From Lachnospiraceae bacterium AC2012 (lineage in GTDB: Bacteria > Bacillota > Clostridia > Lachnospirales > Lachnospiraceae): a stretch of DNA of 64,000 bases. Positions 1-8,625 of the stretch are shown here, one piece after another. Numbering within the stretch: the stretch's first letter is position 1; every line of letters begins with the position of its first letter. The DNA lies in assembly GCA_000702525.1 (NCBI GenBank), contig JNIN01000001.1, positions 558,001-622,000 on the forward strand, written 5' to 3'. The position numbers and the translations under genes are program-made. Under the pieces are notes generated by a model, which saw nothing but the letters and a program-made list of their open reading frames with translations, was not told the origin of the DNA and did not search any database.

Positions 1-287
1 CAAGTAATCTGCGGACGAACAAGTGCGTCTTCCGCATGAAATGTTGCGGCGTATACTTTTTCCAAAGTGTCTCTTCCCACATCATCATATCCATAGCCAG
101 TGGCTTGATTAAAACATTCTGCACTGACTCTGTTTTTCTGCATGGCATGAATCACTTTCATCTGATTATATTCTGCCACCTGATCCAATTCGTGAAAACG
201 GTCTTTTAAAGACTCTAATACTTTTTCTCCGAATTCATATACTTCGTTAGATATACCCATTTCGGCATATTGATTTGTAAGTTCCAT
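1..287 (-). CDS. Methionine gamma-lyase family / aluminium-resistance-type PLP protein (YnbB-like), N-terminal part only
   Basis: This gene runs off the left edge, so only about 95 N-terminal residues are present. Translating the minus strand from the ATG at 287 gives a helical start followed by ECFNQATGYGYDDVGR and then EKVYAATFHAEDALVRPQ. This matches the N-terminus of the Cys/Met-metabolism PLP-dependent family often annotated as aluminium resistance protein or methionine gamma-lyase family. The PLP lysine lies outside the window. A GAGAGG ribosome site sits just upstream of the ATG. It follows miaA at a 39-base gap, so it is probably the last member of the mutS-mutL-miaA run. The real substrate of this family is not settled, and the family call rests on a short stretch. 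Confidence 0.8.
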   Translation of the reverse strand, partial: MELTNQYAEMGISNEVYEFGEKVLESLKDRFHELDQVAEYNQMKVIHAMQKNRVSAECFNQATGYGYDDVGRDTLEKVYAATFHAEDALVRPQIT

Positions 288-326
288 TAATACTAACCTC
301 TCAATCTATTTATGAATGCAAAATCC

Positions 327-1262
327 TCATTCGGATGTAATTTCTCTTTCCATATAGGCAAGGATTTTGTCATGATCATATGCAAATTCTTCTTTATTGA
401 TCCAAGTAACTGTTTTTTCACGTCGAAACCATGTTAATTGACGTTTGGCATAATGTCTACTACCTTGTTTGATTAAATAGACGGCTCGCTCTAGCGTTGT
501 TTTCCCATCCAGATAATCAAGGATTTCTTTATAACCTATGCCCTGCATGGAAACCATGGAAGAATCACATCCCATATCCTTTAATTTCTGAACTTCTTCA
601 ACGAGTCCCTGCGACATCATTTCATCGACGCGTTCATCGATTCGATCATAGAGTTTCTTTCGATCATCGGTAAGAACAAAGTAGGTAAAATCATAAGGAG
701 ATTCCTTCTCTTTTTGCTCTTTATTATGTTCTGATATCTTTTGCCCGGTCTGTTTATAGTATTCCAATGCTCGAATCACACGTTTTACATTGTTTTCGTG
801 TATTTCGGATGCAGCTTCCGGATCGACCGTACGTAACATTTCATGCAAATGATGTGCACCCTTCTCTTCTGCAAGTTTTTCGAGTGAAAGTCGGTAGGTT
901 TGATCCTGTGGTTCCTCTTTGAATTCGATTTGATATAGTACCGATTGGATATAGAAACCTGTTCCACCAACAATAATGGGAATATGACCTCGTTGATAGA
1001 TTTCTTCTATCGCTTTATTTGCCATGGTCTGGAAACAATTCACATCGAAACTCTCGGTAGGCTCTAGCACATCGATGAGATGGTGTTTCACATTCTGCAT
1101 TTCTTCTTTTGTTACTTTTGCAGAACCGATGTCCATATATTTATACACCTGCATAGAATCAGCGGAGATAATCTCTCCGCCAATCTTCTTTGCAAGTTCA
1201 ATGGATAATTTTGTTTTTCCAACTCCGGTTGGTCCGGAGATAATTACAAGTTTATTTTTCAT
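327..1262 (-). CDS. miaA: tRNA dimethylallyltransferase MiaA
   Basis: MiaA transfers the dimethylallyl group from DMAPP to N6 of adenosine 37 in tRNAs that read codons starting with U. It is a soluble enzyme of tRNA modification. The 311-residue product is of normal family length. It opens with the P-loop GPTGVGKTKLS (about residues 10-20), then SADSMQVY, the substrate-recognition motif typical of MiaA. GGTGFYIQ follows near residue 100, and SMQGIGYKE lies in the C-terminal half. It sits directly downstream of mutL with a 22-base gap, an arrangement common in Firmicutes. The ATG at 1262 has only a weak AGG-type ribosome site, which suggests translation coupled to mutL. Identification is firm. 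Confidence 0.97.
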   Translation of the reverse strand: MKNKLVIISGPTGVGKTKLSIELAKKIGGEIISADSMQVYKYMDIGSAKVTKEEMQNVKHHLIDVLEPTESFDVNCFQTMANKAIEEIYQRGHIPIIVGGTGFYIQSVLYQIEFKEEPQDQTYRLSLEKLAEEKGAHHLHEMLRTVDPEAASEIHENNVKRVIRALEYYKQTGQKISEHNKEQKEKESPYDFTYFVLTDDRKKLYDRIDERVDEMMSQGLVEEVQKLKDMGCDSSMVSMQGIGYKEILDYLDGKTTLERAVYLIKQGSRHYAKRQLTWFRREKTVTWINKEEFAYDHDKILAYMEREITSE

Positions 1263-1284
1263 ATAGGATACCTAATATTTGAAC

Positions 1285-3135
1285 TTAAACAATACGTTTG
1301 AATTTCTTATCTAATTCATATTTTGTCATAGAAATAATCGTTGGTCGTCCATGCGGACAATGATAAGGATTATCCAGTGTTAAAAGCTCCGCAATTAATT
1401 CTTCGATTTCTGCATAGGTCAAATGATTATTTCCCTTCACAGCTGCCTTACAGGACATCGATGCAACCCTTTCTAAGATTAATTCGGAAGTGTCCGTTGG
1501 CTTATAATCTAAACATTGATTTATCATGTCCATAAAAAGCGCTTTTGCATCGATAGAGAACAGATTTCCAGGTACACCTGTAATCTGATATTCTCGTCCA
1601 CCAAAGGGTTCGATCTGGAATCCCAGTTTTGTAAATGCATCAGCGCATCTTTCATAAGCTTCCTGTTCGACCGCAGATAACGATACAATGATTGGTGGGC
1701 TCACCATCTGGGAAGTCATGGTATGGTTCTCGAGTGTTTTCATCGTTCGTTCATAGAGAACCTTTTCATGAGCGGCATGTTGATCAATCACATACATTTT
1801 TTCTTGAAATTCGATAATCCAATAGGTATCGAATACCTGTCCGATAATCTTGAACTGTGGTCGGCTCTCTTCCGTTAGAAATGTCTGCTGTTCATAGACG
1901 ATTTCTGCCGGTTTTTCTTCCGCTAATACCACTTCTTTTTCTTTGATTGCTTCGAAGGAAGATTTCGCATCCTCCATGGTTTGCTTTAGAAATGGTTCAA
2001 AGGAAGGTTTTATTTTTACAGGTTCTTTCGTCTCCGGTAAAACCTCTGGGGTTTCCGATACAAGCGGAGTTTCCACCTGATAGATGGATGAGAAATCCGT
2101 TGCCTCCTCTTCTTCTACAATCGGAACTTCGGCAATATCCTCGCGATTCAGTAAACGCTTGGATACGGCATGTTCTACCGAAAGGAAAATATCCTGCTGA
2201 TTGTTAAAACGAACTTCCATTTTCGATGGATGAACATTGACATCCACCTGTGCATCTTCAAATTCGAAGAACAAGATACAAAATGGATATTGATGCTGCA
2301 TCACAAATCCCTGGTAACCGGTTTCTACTGCCTTTGAAAGAATCCCGCTTTTGACATAGCGCCCTTGTACAAAGAAGTTTTCGTAGTTTCTGTTTCCACG
2401 GTTTACACGAGGCTCACCAATAAAGCCATGACAATGAAAACTTTCGCCTGAGAAATCAACCGGAAGAATCGCCTGTGTCATCTCTTTTCCATAAATTTGA
2501 TAAACAACATCACGTAAGTTTCCATTTCCTACCGTATGAAGCTTTTCTTTTCCATTGGAAAGGAAGGAAAATGCGATTTCCGTATGGGAAATGGCAAGAT
2601 GCTCCATGATTTCCTGGATGTAATTGCCCTCTGTCGTATTGGATTTTAAGAACTTCTTTCTCGCAGGTGTATTAAAGAATAAGGAATGTACGAGGAAGGT
2701 GGTACCGTCAGGAGCACCGATTTCCTCTAAAGTCACCTCGCGGGATCCCTCGATTACATAGTGATATCCGGTTAATTCGTCAGCGGTTTTAGTAATCATT
2801 TCCATACGGGAAACCGCGGAAATACTGGATAAAGCTTCTCCTCGAAAACCGAGAGAATGAATGGAAAGCAGATCTTTGGCATCGCGAATTTTACTCGTAG
2901 AATGTCGTAAAAATGCGACTTTTATCTGATCCTTTGGAATTCCGCATCCATTATCCGATACGCGAATAAAACTTGTTCCGCCATCCTTGATTTCCACCGT
3001 AATCGCTGTCGCGCCGGAATCAATGGCATTTTCCACTAATTCCTTAACAACAGAAGATGGTCTGTCTACAACTTCACCAGCTGCAATCTGATCAATTGTT
3101 TCTTGACTTAACAGTTCGATTCTATTTCTTACCAT
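1285..3135 (-). CDS. mutL: DNA mismatch repair protein MutL
   Basis: MutL couples mismatch recognition by MutS to strand incision. The 616-residue protein has an N-terminal GHKL ATPase domain, with KELVENAIDS at about 31-40, DNGCGIP at 61-67 and GFRGEALSSIS near 97-106. An acidic, proline-rich linker spans about 335-425 and a C-terminal dimerisation domain follows. That domain contains DQHAAHEKVLYE from residue 451, which fits the DQHA-x2-E-x4-E metal-binding motif of MutL proteins with intrinsic endonuclease activity, as found in bacteria lacking MutH. CPHGRP near the C-terminus is also conserved. The ATG overlaps the mutS stop by 7 bases, so the two genes are translationally coupled. Confidence 0.97.
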   Translation of the reverse strand: MVRNRIELLSQETIDQIAAGEVVDRPSSVVKELVENAIDSGATAITVEIKDGGTSFIRVSDNGCGIPKDQIKVAFLRHSTSKIRDAKDLLSIHSLGFRGEALSSISAVSRMEMITKTADELTGYHYVIEGSREVTLEEIGAPDGTTFLVHSLFFNTPARKKFLKSNTTEGNYIQEIMEHLAISHTEIAFSFLSNGKEKLHTVGNGNLRDVVYQIYGKEMTQAILPVDFSGESFHCHGFIGEPRVNRGNRNYENFFVQGRYVKSGILSKAVETGYQGFVMQHQYPFCILFFEFEDAQVDVNVHPSKMEVRFNNQQDIFLSVEHAVSKRLLNREDIAEVPIVEEEEATDFSSIYQVETPLVSETPEVLPETKEPVKIKPSFEPFLKQTMEDAKSSFEAIKEKEVVLAEEKPAEIVYEQQTFLTEESRPQFKIIGQVFDTYWIIEFQEKMYVIDQHAAHEKVLYERTMKTLENHTMTSQMVSPPIIVSLSAVEQEAYERCADAFTKLGFQIEPFGGREYQITGVPGNLFSIDAKALFMDMINQCLDYKPTDTSELILERVASMSCKAAVKGNNHLTYAEIEELIAELLTLDNPYHCPHGRPTIISMTKYELDKKFKRIV

Positions 3136-5783
3136 CGATTAATCACCTTATTTTGAATCTCGTTTAATTTGTTCATCGCTTCCATTGGTGTCATATTGCT
3201 GATATCCAGTGCACGGATATCATTTAAGATATCTTCATCGGATATTGTATCAAATAGAGACATCTGGTTCATATCAACTTCATCTAACATACGATTTTCG
3301 GTCTTCTTGGATGCAATTTCACGGGTTGCTCCAGTAACATCATTTTCAACGAGTTGGTTCACGATTTCCTTGGAACGTTCGATCACTGCATCTGGAAGTC
3401 CGGCGAGCTTGGCAACCTGAATACCATAACTCTTATCTGCTCCACCGGGAACGATTTTACGTAAAAATACGATATCATCTCCATTTTCTTTGACAGCAAT
3501 GCAGAAATTATTGACACCGGAAATCTTACCTTCCAATTCCGTCAGTTCATGATAATGCGTTGCAAATAAAGTTTTCGCACCGATAATTTTTATATCAGCG
3601 ATATATTCAACAACGGCCCAGGCAATACTAAGTCCATCAAAAGTACTTGTTCCACGGCCGATTTCGTCGAGAATTAAAAGGGAATTCGAAGTTGCATTTC
3701 TAAGAATATTTGCGACTTCATTCATTTCCACCATAAAGGTACTCTGTCCACTGGCCAGATCATCGGAAGCGCCGACACGTGTAAAGATACGGTCAACAAC
3801 ACCAATATTTGCTTCTTCTGCAGGCACGAAGGAACCAATCTGTGCCATAAGAACAATCAATGCAGTCTGTCTCATATAGGTGGATTTACCAGCCATATTT
3901 GGACCGGTAATAATGGAGACACGGTGATCCTTGCTATCGAGATAAGTATCGTTATCGATAAACATATCATTTGGAATCATCTTCTCAACTACCGGATGAC
4001 GTCCCTTTTTGATATCGATTTTTCCCTTGTCATTCATCTTTGGTCTACAATAGTGGTTTTTCTCTGCAACATAAGCAAGGGACTGATATACGTCGATTTT
4101 CGCAATATCCTTGGCAGCGGATTGAATTCTTGAAACCTGAGAAGAAATCTTATCCAAAATACGATTATAGTATTCATTTTCCAGATGCGTTAAGCGATCT
4201 TCTGAACCCATAATTTTATTTTCTAATTCCTTTAATTCTGGGGTATAGAATCGTTCCGCATTCGTCAATGTCTGCTTACGAATAAAGTAATCCGGAACCT
4301 GATCCTTGAAGGAATTTGTAACTTCAAGATAGTATCCAAACACTTTGTTATATTTGATTTTCAGTGTTTTAATGCCTGTCTTTTCTTTTTCTTTCGCTTC
4401 TAATTCCGCAAGCCATTGTTTTCCTTCTGTCTTTGCACGACGAAGTTCATCCACCTCTTCGTTAAAGCCTTCTTTTAAGATATCACCATCGTGGATAGAA
4501 ATCGGTGGCTCTTCCTGAATCGAATCGAAAATCAATTGATACAAGTCTGTTAAAGTATCGAGTTCCAGACAAATCTTTTTTAATTCTGCACCTTCAAATT
4601 CTTCCAATATATTTTTAATTGCTGGAAGTACGGAGATAGAATTTCGAAAAGAAATCAAATCTCTTGGATTTGCAGTTTTATATACGATACGTGTGATTAA
4701 TCGTTCTAGATCATATACGGGATTTAAATATTCTCTTAATTCTTCCCGTGTCATAAGATGCTGGTTCATCTCAGTGATCGCATCTAAACGCGCTTCAATC
4801 GCACTTTTCTGAATTAAAGGCTGTTCGATATAGGAACGAAGAAGTCTTGCTCCCATGGCCGTCTTGGTCTTATCCAAAACCCAAAGAAGAGATCCACGTT
4901 TTTCCTTTTCACGTAAGGTCTCTACCAGTTCCAGATTTCTTCTTGTAGAACCATCAATCATCATGAAATTACCACTTCTATATGGCGTGATGCGATTCAT
5001 ATGCGATAAATCTGACTTTTGTGTCTCGATTAAGTATTTAAATAAAGCACCTGCGGAAATGATACCGATTGGGAAATCGATAATTCCCAGCCCGTCCAGG
5101 CTCTTTACATGAAAATGCTCTAATAATACGGTTCTTGCAAGATTATCTTCGAAATAATAAGACTCCAAAGCGGAAACAGCGATATGTCTTCTCTCACGAA
5201 GAGAATCCACGTCTACTCCACTCACATAAAACGCTTCATTACAGATAATCTCTGATGGAGAATATTTATTTAATTCATCCATCAATTTACGTTCCGAATC
5301 TACTTCGGTAACAAAGCAATCACCGGTTGTTACATCGGCGATGGTAATGCCATAACTGTCTTCCATATAGACAATTGCCATCAAATAGTTATTCTTTGTC
5401 TCATCTAAAGAACCAGAATCGAGGTTGGTACCAGGTGTAACGACGCGAACAACTTCACGCTTTACCATCCCCTTTGCCATCTTTGGGTCTTCTACCTGTT
5501 CACAAATGGCAACCTTATAACCTTTGCTTACTAATCTTGTCAAATAAGTTTCTGCAGCATGAAATGGTACGCCGCACATCGGTGCTCGTTCTTCGAGTCC
5601 ACAACTTTTTCCGGTAAGTGTAATTTCTAATTCTTTTGATACAAGAATGGCATCATCGAAAAACATCTCATAGAAATCGCCAAGCCTGTAAAATAGAATA
5701 CAACCCGGATTTTCTTCTTTTGTTTGCAGATAATGCTGCATCATCGGTGTAATTTGCGCTAATTCTTTTTCTGTCAATTTCAT
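3129..5783 (-). CDS. mutS: DNA mismatch repair protein MutS
   Basis: MutS recognises mismatches and small loops and recruits MutL. The 884-residue product has normal length. The N-terminal mismatch-binding domain carries FYEMFF (from GDFYEMFF, about residues 35-42), the Phe-x-Glu element that wedges into the mismatch. The C-terminal ABC-type ATPase has GPNMAGKSTYMRQ, then LLILDEIGRGTS and the FATHYHEL switch. The closing segment matches the MutS helix-turn-helix dimerisation region. It begins with ATGA overlapping the stop of the preceding FAD-protein gene and overlaps mutL at its end, so the FAD protein, mutS and mutL form a tightly packed unit. Confidence 0.98.
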   Translation of the reverse strand: MKLTEKELAQITPMMQHYLQTKEENPGCILFYRLGDFYEMFFDDAILVSKELEITLTGKSCGLEERAPMCGVPFHAAETYLTRLVSKGYKVAICEQVEDPKMAKGMVKREVVRVVTPGTNLDSGSLDETKNNYLMAIVYMEDSYGITIADVTTGDCFVTEVDSERKLMDELNKYSPSEIICNEAFYVSGVDVDSLRERRHIAVSALESYYFEDNLARTVLLEHFHVKSLDGLGIIDFPIGIISAGALFKYLIETQKSDLSHMNRITPYRSGNFMMIDGSTRRNLELVETLREKEKRGSLLWVLDKTKTAMGARLLRSYIEQPLIQKSAIEARLDAITEMNQHLMTREELREYLNPVYDLERLITRIVYKTANPRDLISFRNSISVLPAIKNILEEFEGAELKKICLELDTLTDLYQLIFDSIQEEPPISIHDGDILKEGFNEEVDELRRAKTEGKQWLAELEAKEKEKTGIKTLKIKYNKVFGYYLEVTNSFKDQVPDYFIRKQTLTNAERFYTPELKELENKIMGSEDRLTHLENEYYNRILDKISSQVSRIQSAAKDIAKIDVYQSLAYVAEKNHYCRPKMNDKGKIDIKKGRHPVVEKMIPNDMFIDNDTYLDSKDHRVSIITGPNMAGKSTYMRQTALIVLMAQIGSFVPAEEANIGVVDRIFTRVGASDDLASGQSTFMVEMNEVANILRNATSNSLLILDEIGRGTSTFDGLSIAWAVVEYIADIKIIGAKTLFATHYHELTELEGKISGVNNFCIAVKENGDDIVFLRKIVPGGADKSYGIQVAKLAGLPDAVIERSKEIVNQLVENDVTGATREIASKKTENRMLDEVDMNQMSLFDTISDEDILNDIRALDISNMTPMEAMNKLNEIQNKVINRW

Positions 5784-7378
5784 GATCTATATTTCTCCAT
5801 TAATTTCTCCGCACATTTTAAGCCATCCATTGCAGCACTGGTAATTCCACCTGCATATCCGGCGCCCTCTCCACAAGGATAGAGACCCTTGATATCACTC
5901 ATAAAGTCATCATTTCTAGAGATACGAACAGGTGATGAAGTTCTGGATTCCACACCGGAGAGAATCGCATCTTCCATAAAATAACCACTAATTTTCTTAT
6001 CAAATTGTTTCATACCTTCGATGAAGGATGCATTTAATTCTTCAGAAAGAATCTGGTCTACACGTGCAAAGGTCGTATTTCCTCTGGTTTCACTCTCAAA
6101 ATGACCATACGATGTAGAAGTTTCTCCCTTGATAAAGTCCTTTAATAGCTGCTGTGGTATCGAACCATTTCCAATTTCATAAGCTTTTTCTTCAATCTTT
6201 CTTTGGTATTCAATACCAGCCAGTGGGTTTGATTTATCGAACTCTTTTTCTCCAACGGACACCACAATGGCACTGTTTGCATTTTTTGAACCACGATCGG
6301 AATAGCTCATACCATTTACAACGAGTCGATGCTCTTCGGACGATGCATTCACAACATAACCACCAGGGCACATACAAAAACTATAGACACCGCGCCCATT
6401 TTCGAGTGTCGTCGCAAGCTTATAAGGCGCAACCGGGAGATCTTCACGGTCGATGCCATATTGATGTAAATTGATAAAACGCTGTGGATGTTCTACACGA
6501 AATCCAACGGCAAAATCTTTCGCAAGCATGGGAACCTGCTTTTCGTGCAGTACTTTAAAAGTGTCTCTTGCGCTATGTCCAATGGCAAGAATGACATCCG
6601 ATACGGGAAGATATTCCTCCTGATTTAACCAAACACCTTTGATTTTTGAAGTTTCGTCAGATGATGTAATATCAAAATCCGTAACGCACGTCTCAAAACG
6701 AATTTCTCCGCCCAAGCGAAGAATCTCTTTTCTCATATTCGATACGACAGACACCAGTACATCGGTTCCAATATGTGGCTTGAAACTGGAAAGAATGTCC
6801 GGGTTTGCACCAAATTTTACAAAGGTTTCCAAAACGAAACGATTTCGGCCAAACTTGTCTTTTACGAGGGTATTTAATTTACCATCGGAAAATGTACCGG
6901 CGCCACCCTCTCCAAATTGTACATTGGATTTTGTATCTAAAACACCGGTTTCCCAGAATTTCTGGACATCTTCTCTTCGTTCTTCTACCTGCTTTCCACG
7001 TTCTAAGACGATTGGTTTTGCATTGCATAAAGCAAGTAAATACGCAGCAAAAAGACCTGCTGGACCGAGCCCAATAATCACAGGTCTTTCTATTTCATGT
7101 TCTGCAAAAGCATCCGGAATCGCATAGGATTTCGGATGAACTTCTGTAATATTGTTATTTTTTAATTTCGAAACAGATATTTTTTTGGAAACAGAAACAT
7201 ATACGGTATAAACGTAATATAATTCCGGTTTCTTTCTGGCATCGATGGACTTCTTTCGAATGTCTATCGATAGAATTTCAGAATCCGTAATTCGAAGAAG
7301 CTTACAGATTTTCTTTCGTAATGCCTTCTCTTGTTCTTTTTCATGGATGGAAACTTTTATCTGTTGAATCTGAATCAT
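5780..7378 (-). CDS. FAD-dependent dehydrogenase, COG2509 family
   Basis: Predicted flavoprotein oxidoreductase of about 532 residues. After an N-terminal domain of roughly 90 residues there is a clear Rossmann FAD motif, GLGPAGLFAAYLLA, followed by the acidic ribose-binding position in VLERG. FGEGGAGTFSDGKL and a C-terminal GEGAGYAGGI complete the pattern typical of this uncharacterised NAD(P)/FAD family. Its substrate is unknown. I place the start at the ATG at 7378 rather than further upstream, because AAAGGTAAGATT precedes it and forms the Shine-Dalgarno spacing, while longer versions run back into the preceding gene. It lies between the BaiN-type flavoprotein and mutS and overlaps mutS by 4 bases. 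Confidence 0.85.
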   Translation of the reverse strand: MIQIQQIKVSIHEKEQEKALRKKICKLLRITDSEILSIDIRKKSIDARKKPELYYVYTVYVSVSKKISVSKLKNNNITEVHPKSYAIPDAFAEHEIERPVIIGLGPAGLFAAYLLALCNAKPIVLERGKQVEERREDVQKFWETGVLDTKSNVQFGEGGAGTFSDGKLNTLVKDKFGRNRFVLETFVKFGANPDILSSFKPHIGTDVLVSVVSNMRKEILRLGGEIRFETCVTDFDITSSDETSKIKGVWLNQEEYLPVSDVILAIGHSARDTFKVLHEKQVPMLAKDFAVGFRVEHPQRFINLHQYGIDREDLPVAPYKLATTLENGRGVYSFCMCPGGYVVNASSEEHRLVVNGMSYSDRGSKNANSAIVVSVGEKEFDKSNPLAGIEYQRKIEEKAYEIGNGSIPQQLLKDFIKGETSTSYGHFESETRGNTTFARVDQILSEELNASFIEGMKQFDKKISGYFMEDAILSGVESRTSSPVRISRNDDFMSDIKGLYPCGEGAGYAGGITSAAMDGLKCAEKLMEKYRS

Positions 7379-7382
7379 AATC

Positions 7383-8618
7383 TTACCTTTCATCACTTGC
7401 ACTTCGACCAGTCATATAACCACTGGCCCATGCCCATTGTAAATTATATCCCCCACAGATACCATCAACATCCAGTATCTCACCTGCAAAGTACAAACCA
7501 GGATAGCCTACATATTCCAGTTCCGAAGACACGGATGATAAATCAATACCTCCGGCTGTCGTTTGTGAAAATTCAAATCCTTTTGTATCTGTTACAGTAA
7601 CTGTAAATTTTTTGCAAAGCCTGATCAAGGATCGAAGTTGCCCTTCGCTAATGGAACTTGCCATCTGTTCGGATGGAATGCCTGCTTCCTGAAGTATAAC
7701 ATCAATCAATTTATCATGCATAAGTCCTACCAGAGCTTCACGATTTGTCTTATACCATCCTTCTTCATAAAAACGCATTTCCAGAAGTTTCTGTAACGTT
7801 TCTTGTGAGAAATCAGGATATAAATCGATTTGTACCACGCAAGACTTTTTACGAAGCAAATCTTTTGCAATAAATCTACTGATCTGGAATACCGGAATAC
7901 CGGATATTCCTTCCTTTGTAAACTGTAATTCACCTTGATTAGAAATGCATCTGCCTTCGGCATTTTTATAGGACACTTGCGATTCCCAACGTACGCCTTG
8001 TAATTTTTTAAAGAAGTTTTCCTTACATTTTAAGGGAACAAGTGCCGGAACAACATCCTTTGTTTTAAAACCGGAAGCTTTTAAGAAATGAAACATCGCA
8101 CCATCGCTACCACTTTTTGGAGCCGCCAAACCACCTGTAGCAATAATACATTTTGTTCCGGTAAAGGATTTTCCTTCTTCGGATACCGCTTTATATCCAG
8201 ATGCATGCTGCGTAATCGTTTTACATTTAAAATTGGTAACCACGGTAATATTTCTCTTCTTTATCGCATAGCAAAAGGCATCTCGTACCTGAGAAGCCTG
8301 CATCGATAATGGATAATATCCCGTTCCAAATCGAATTTTCGGACAGACGCCCATCTTTTCAAAAAAAGCCAAGGTATCATCCTTCGAAAAGGATTCTAAG
8401 ATGTGTTTCATCTTTTGGTGATCGGAGTCTGTACGAAAACATTCTTCTCCCATGTAATCATTTGTAAAATTACAACGTCCATTACCGGTAGAGAGAATTT
8501 TCTTACCCAGAGAATCATTCGCCTCTAAAAGGATCACTTCTTTTCCAGAATCCGCTGCCGTACAAGCCGCCATTAAACCGGCCGCACCGCCACCAATTAC
8601 CATAATATCGTAACTCAT
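7383..8618 (-). CDS. NAD(P)/FAD-dependent oxidoreductase, HI0933/BaiN (YhiN) family
   Basis: A 411-residue flavoprotein. The N-terminal dinucleotide motif is GGGAAGLMAACTAAD, followed by EANDSLGKKILSTGNGRCN, a signature of the HI0933-like family that includes BaiN. The C-terminus holds FAGEILDVDGICGGYNLQ, the second FAD-binding patch of this family. Some relatives act on bile acid intermediates, but the name is applied broadly, so no substrate can be assigned here. It starts at an ATG preceded by AGGAGATTT. Four bases separate it from the next FAD gene and 7 bases from the flippase upstream, indicating cotranscription. It is unrelated in family to the adjacent COG2509 flavoprotein. Confidence 0.9.
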   Translation of the reverse strand: MSYDIMVIGGGAAGLMAACTAADSGKEVILLEANDSLGKKILSTGNGRCNFTNDYMGEECFRTDSDHQKMKHILESFSKDDTLAFFEKMGVCPKIRFGTGYYPLSMQASQVRDAFCYAIKKRNITVVTNFKCKTITQHASGYKAVSEEGKSFTGTKCIIATGGLAAPKSGSDGAMFHFLKASGFKTKDVVPALVPLKCKENFFKKLQGVRWESQVSYKNAEGRCISNQGELQFTKEGISGIPVFQISRFIAKDLLRKKSCVVQIDLYPDFSQETLQKLLEMRFYEEGWYKTNREALVGLMHDKLIDVILQEAGIPSEQMASSISEGQLRSLIRLCKKFTVTVTDTKGFEFSQTTAGGIDLSSVSSELEYVGYPGLYFAGEILDVDGICGGYNLQWAWASGYMTGRSASDER

Positions 8619-8625
8619 AAATCTC

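Noticed and set aside
6639-7127. Plus-strand open frame of 162 codons inside the COG2509 flavoprotein gene
   Set aside because: It is antisense to conserved FAD motifs, has no good ribosome site and its product is Ser/Pro/Lys-rich without motif; an in-frame shadow of a real gene.
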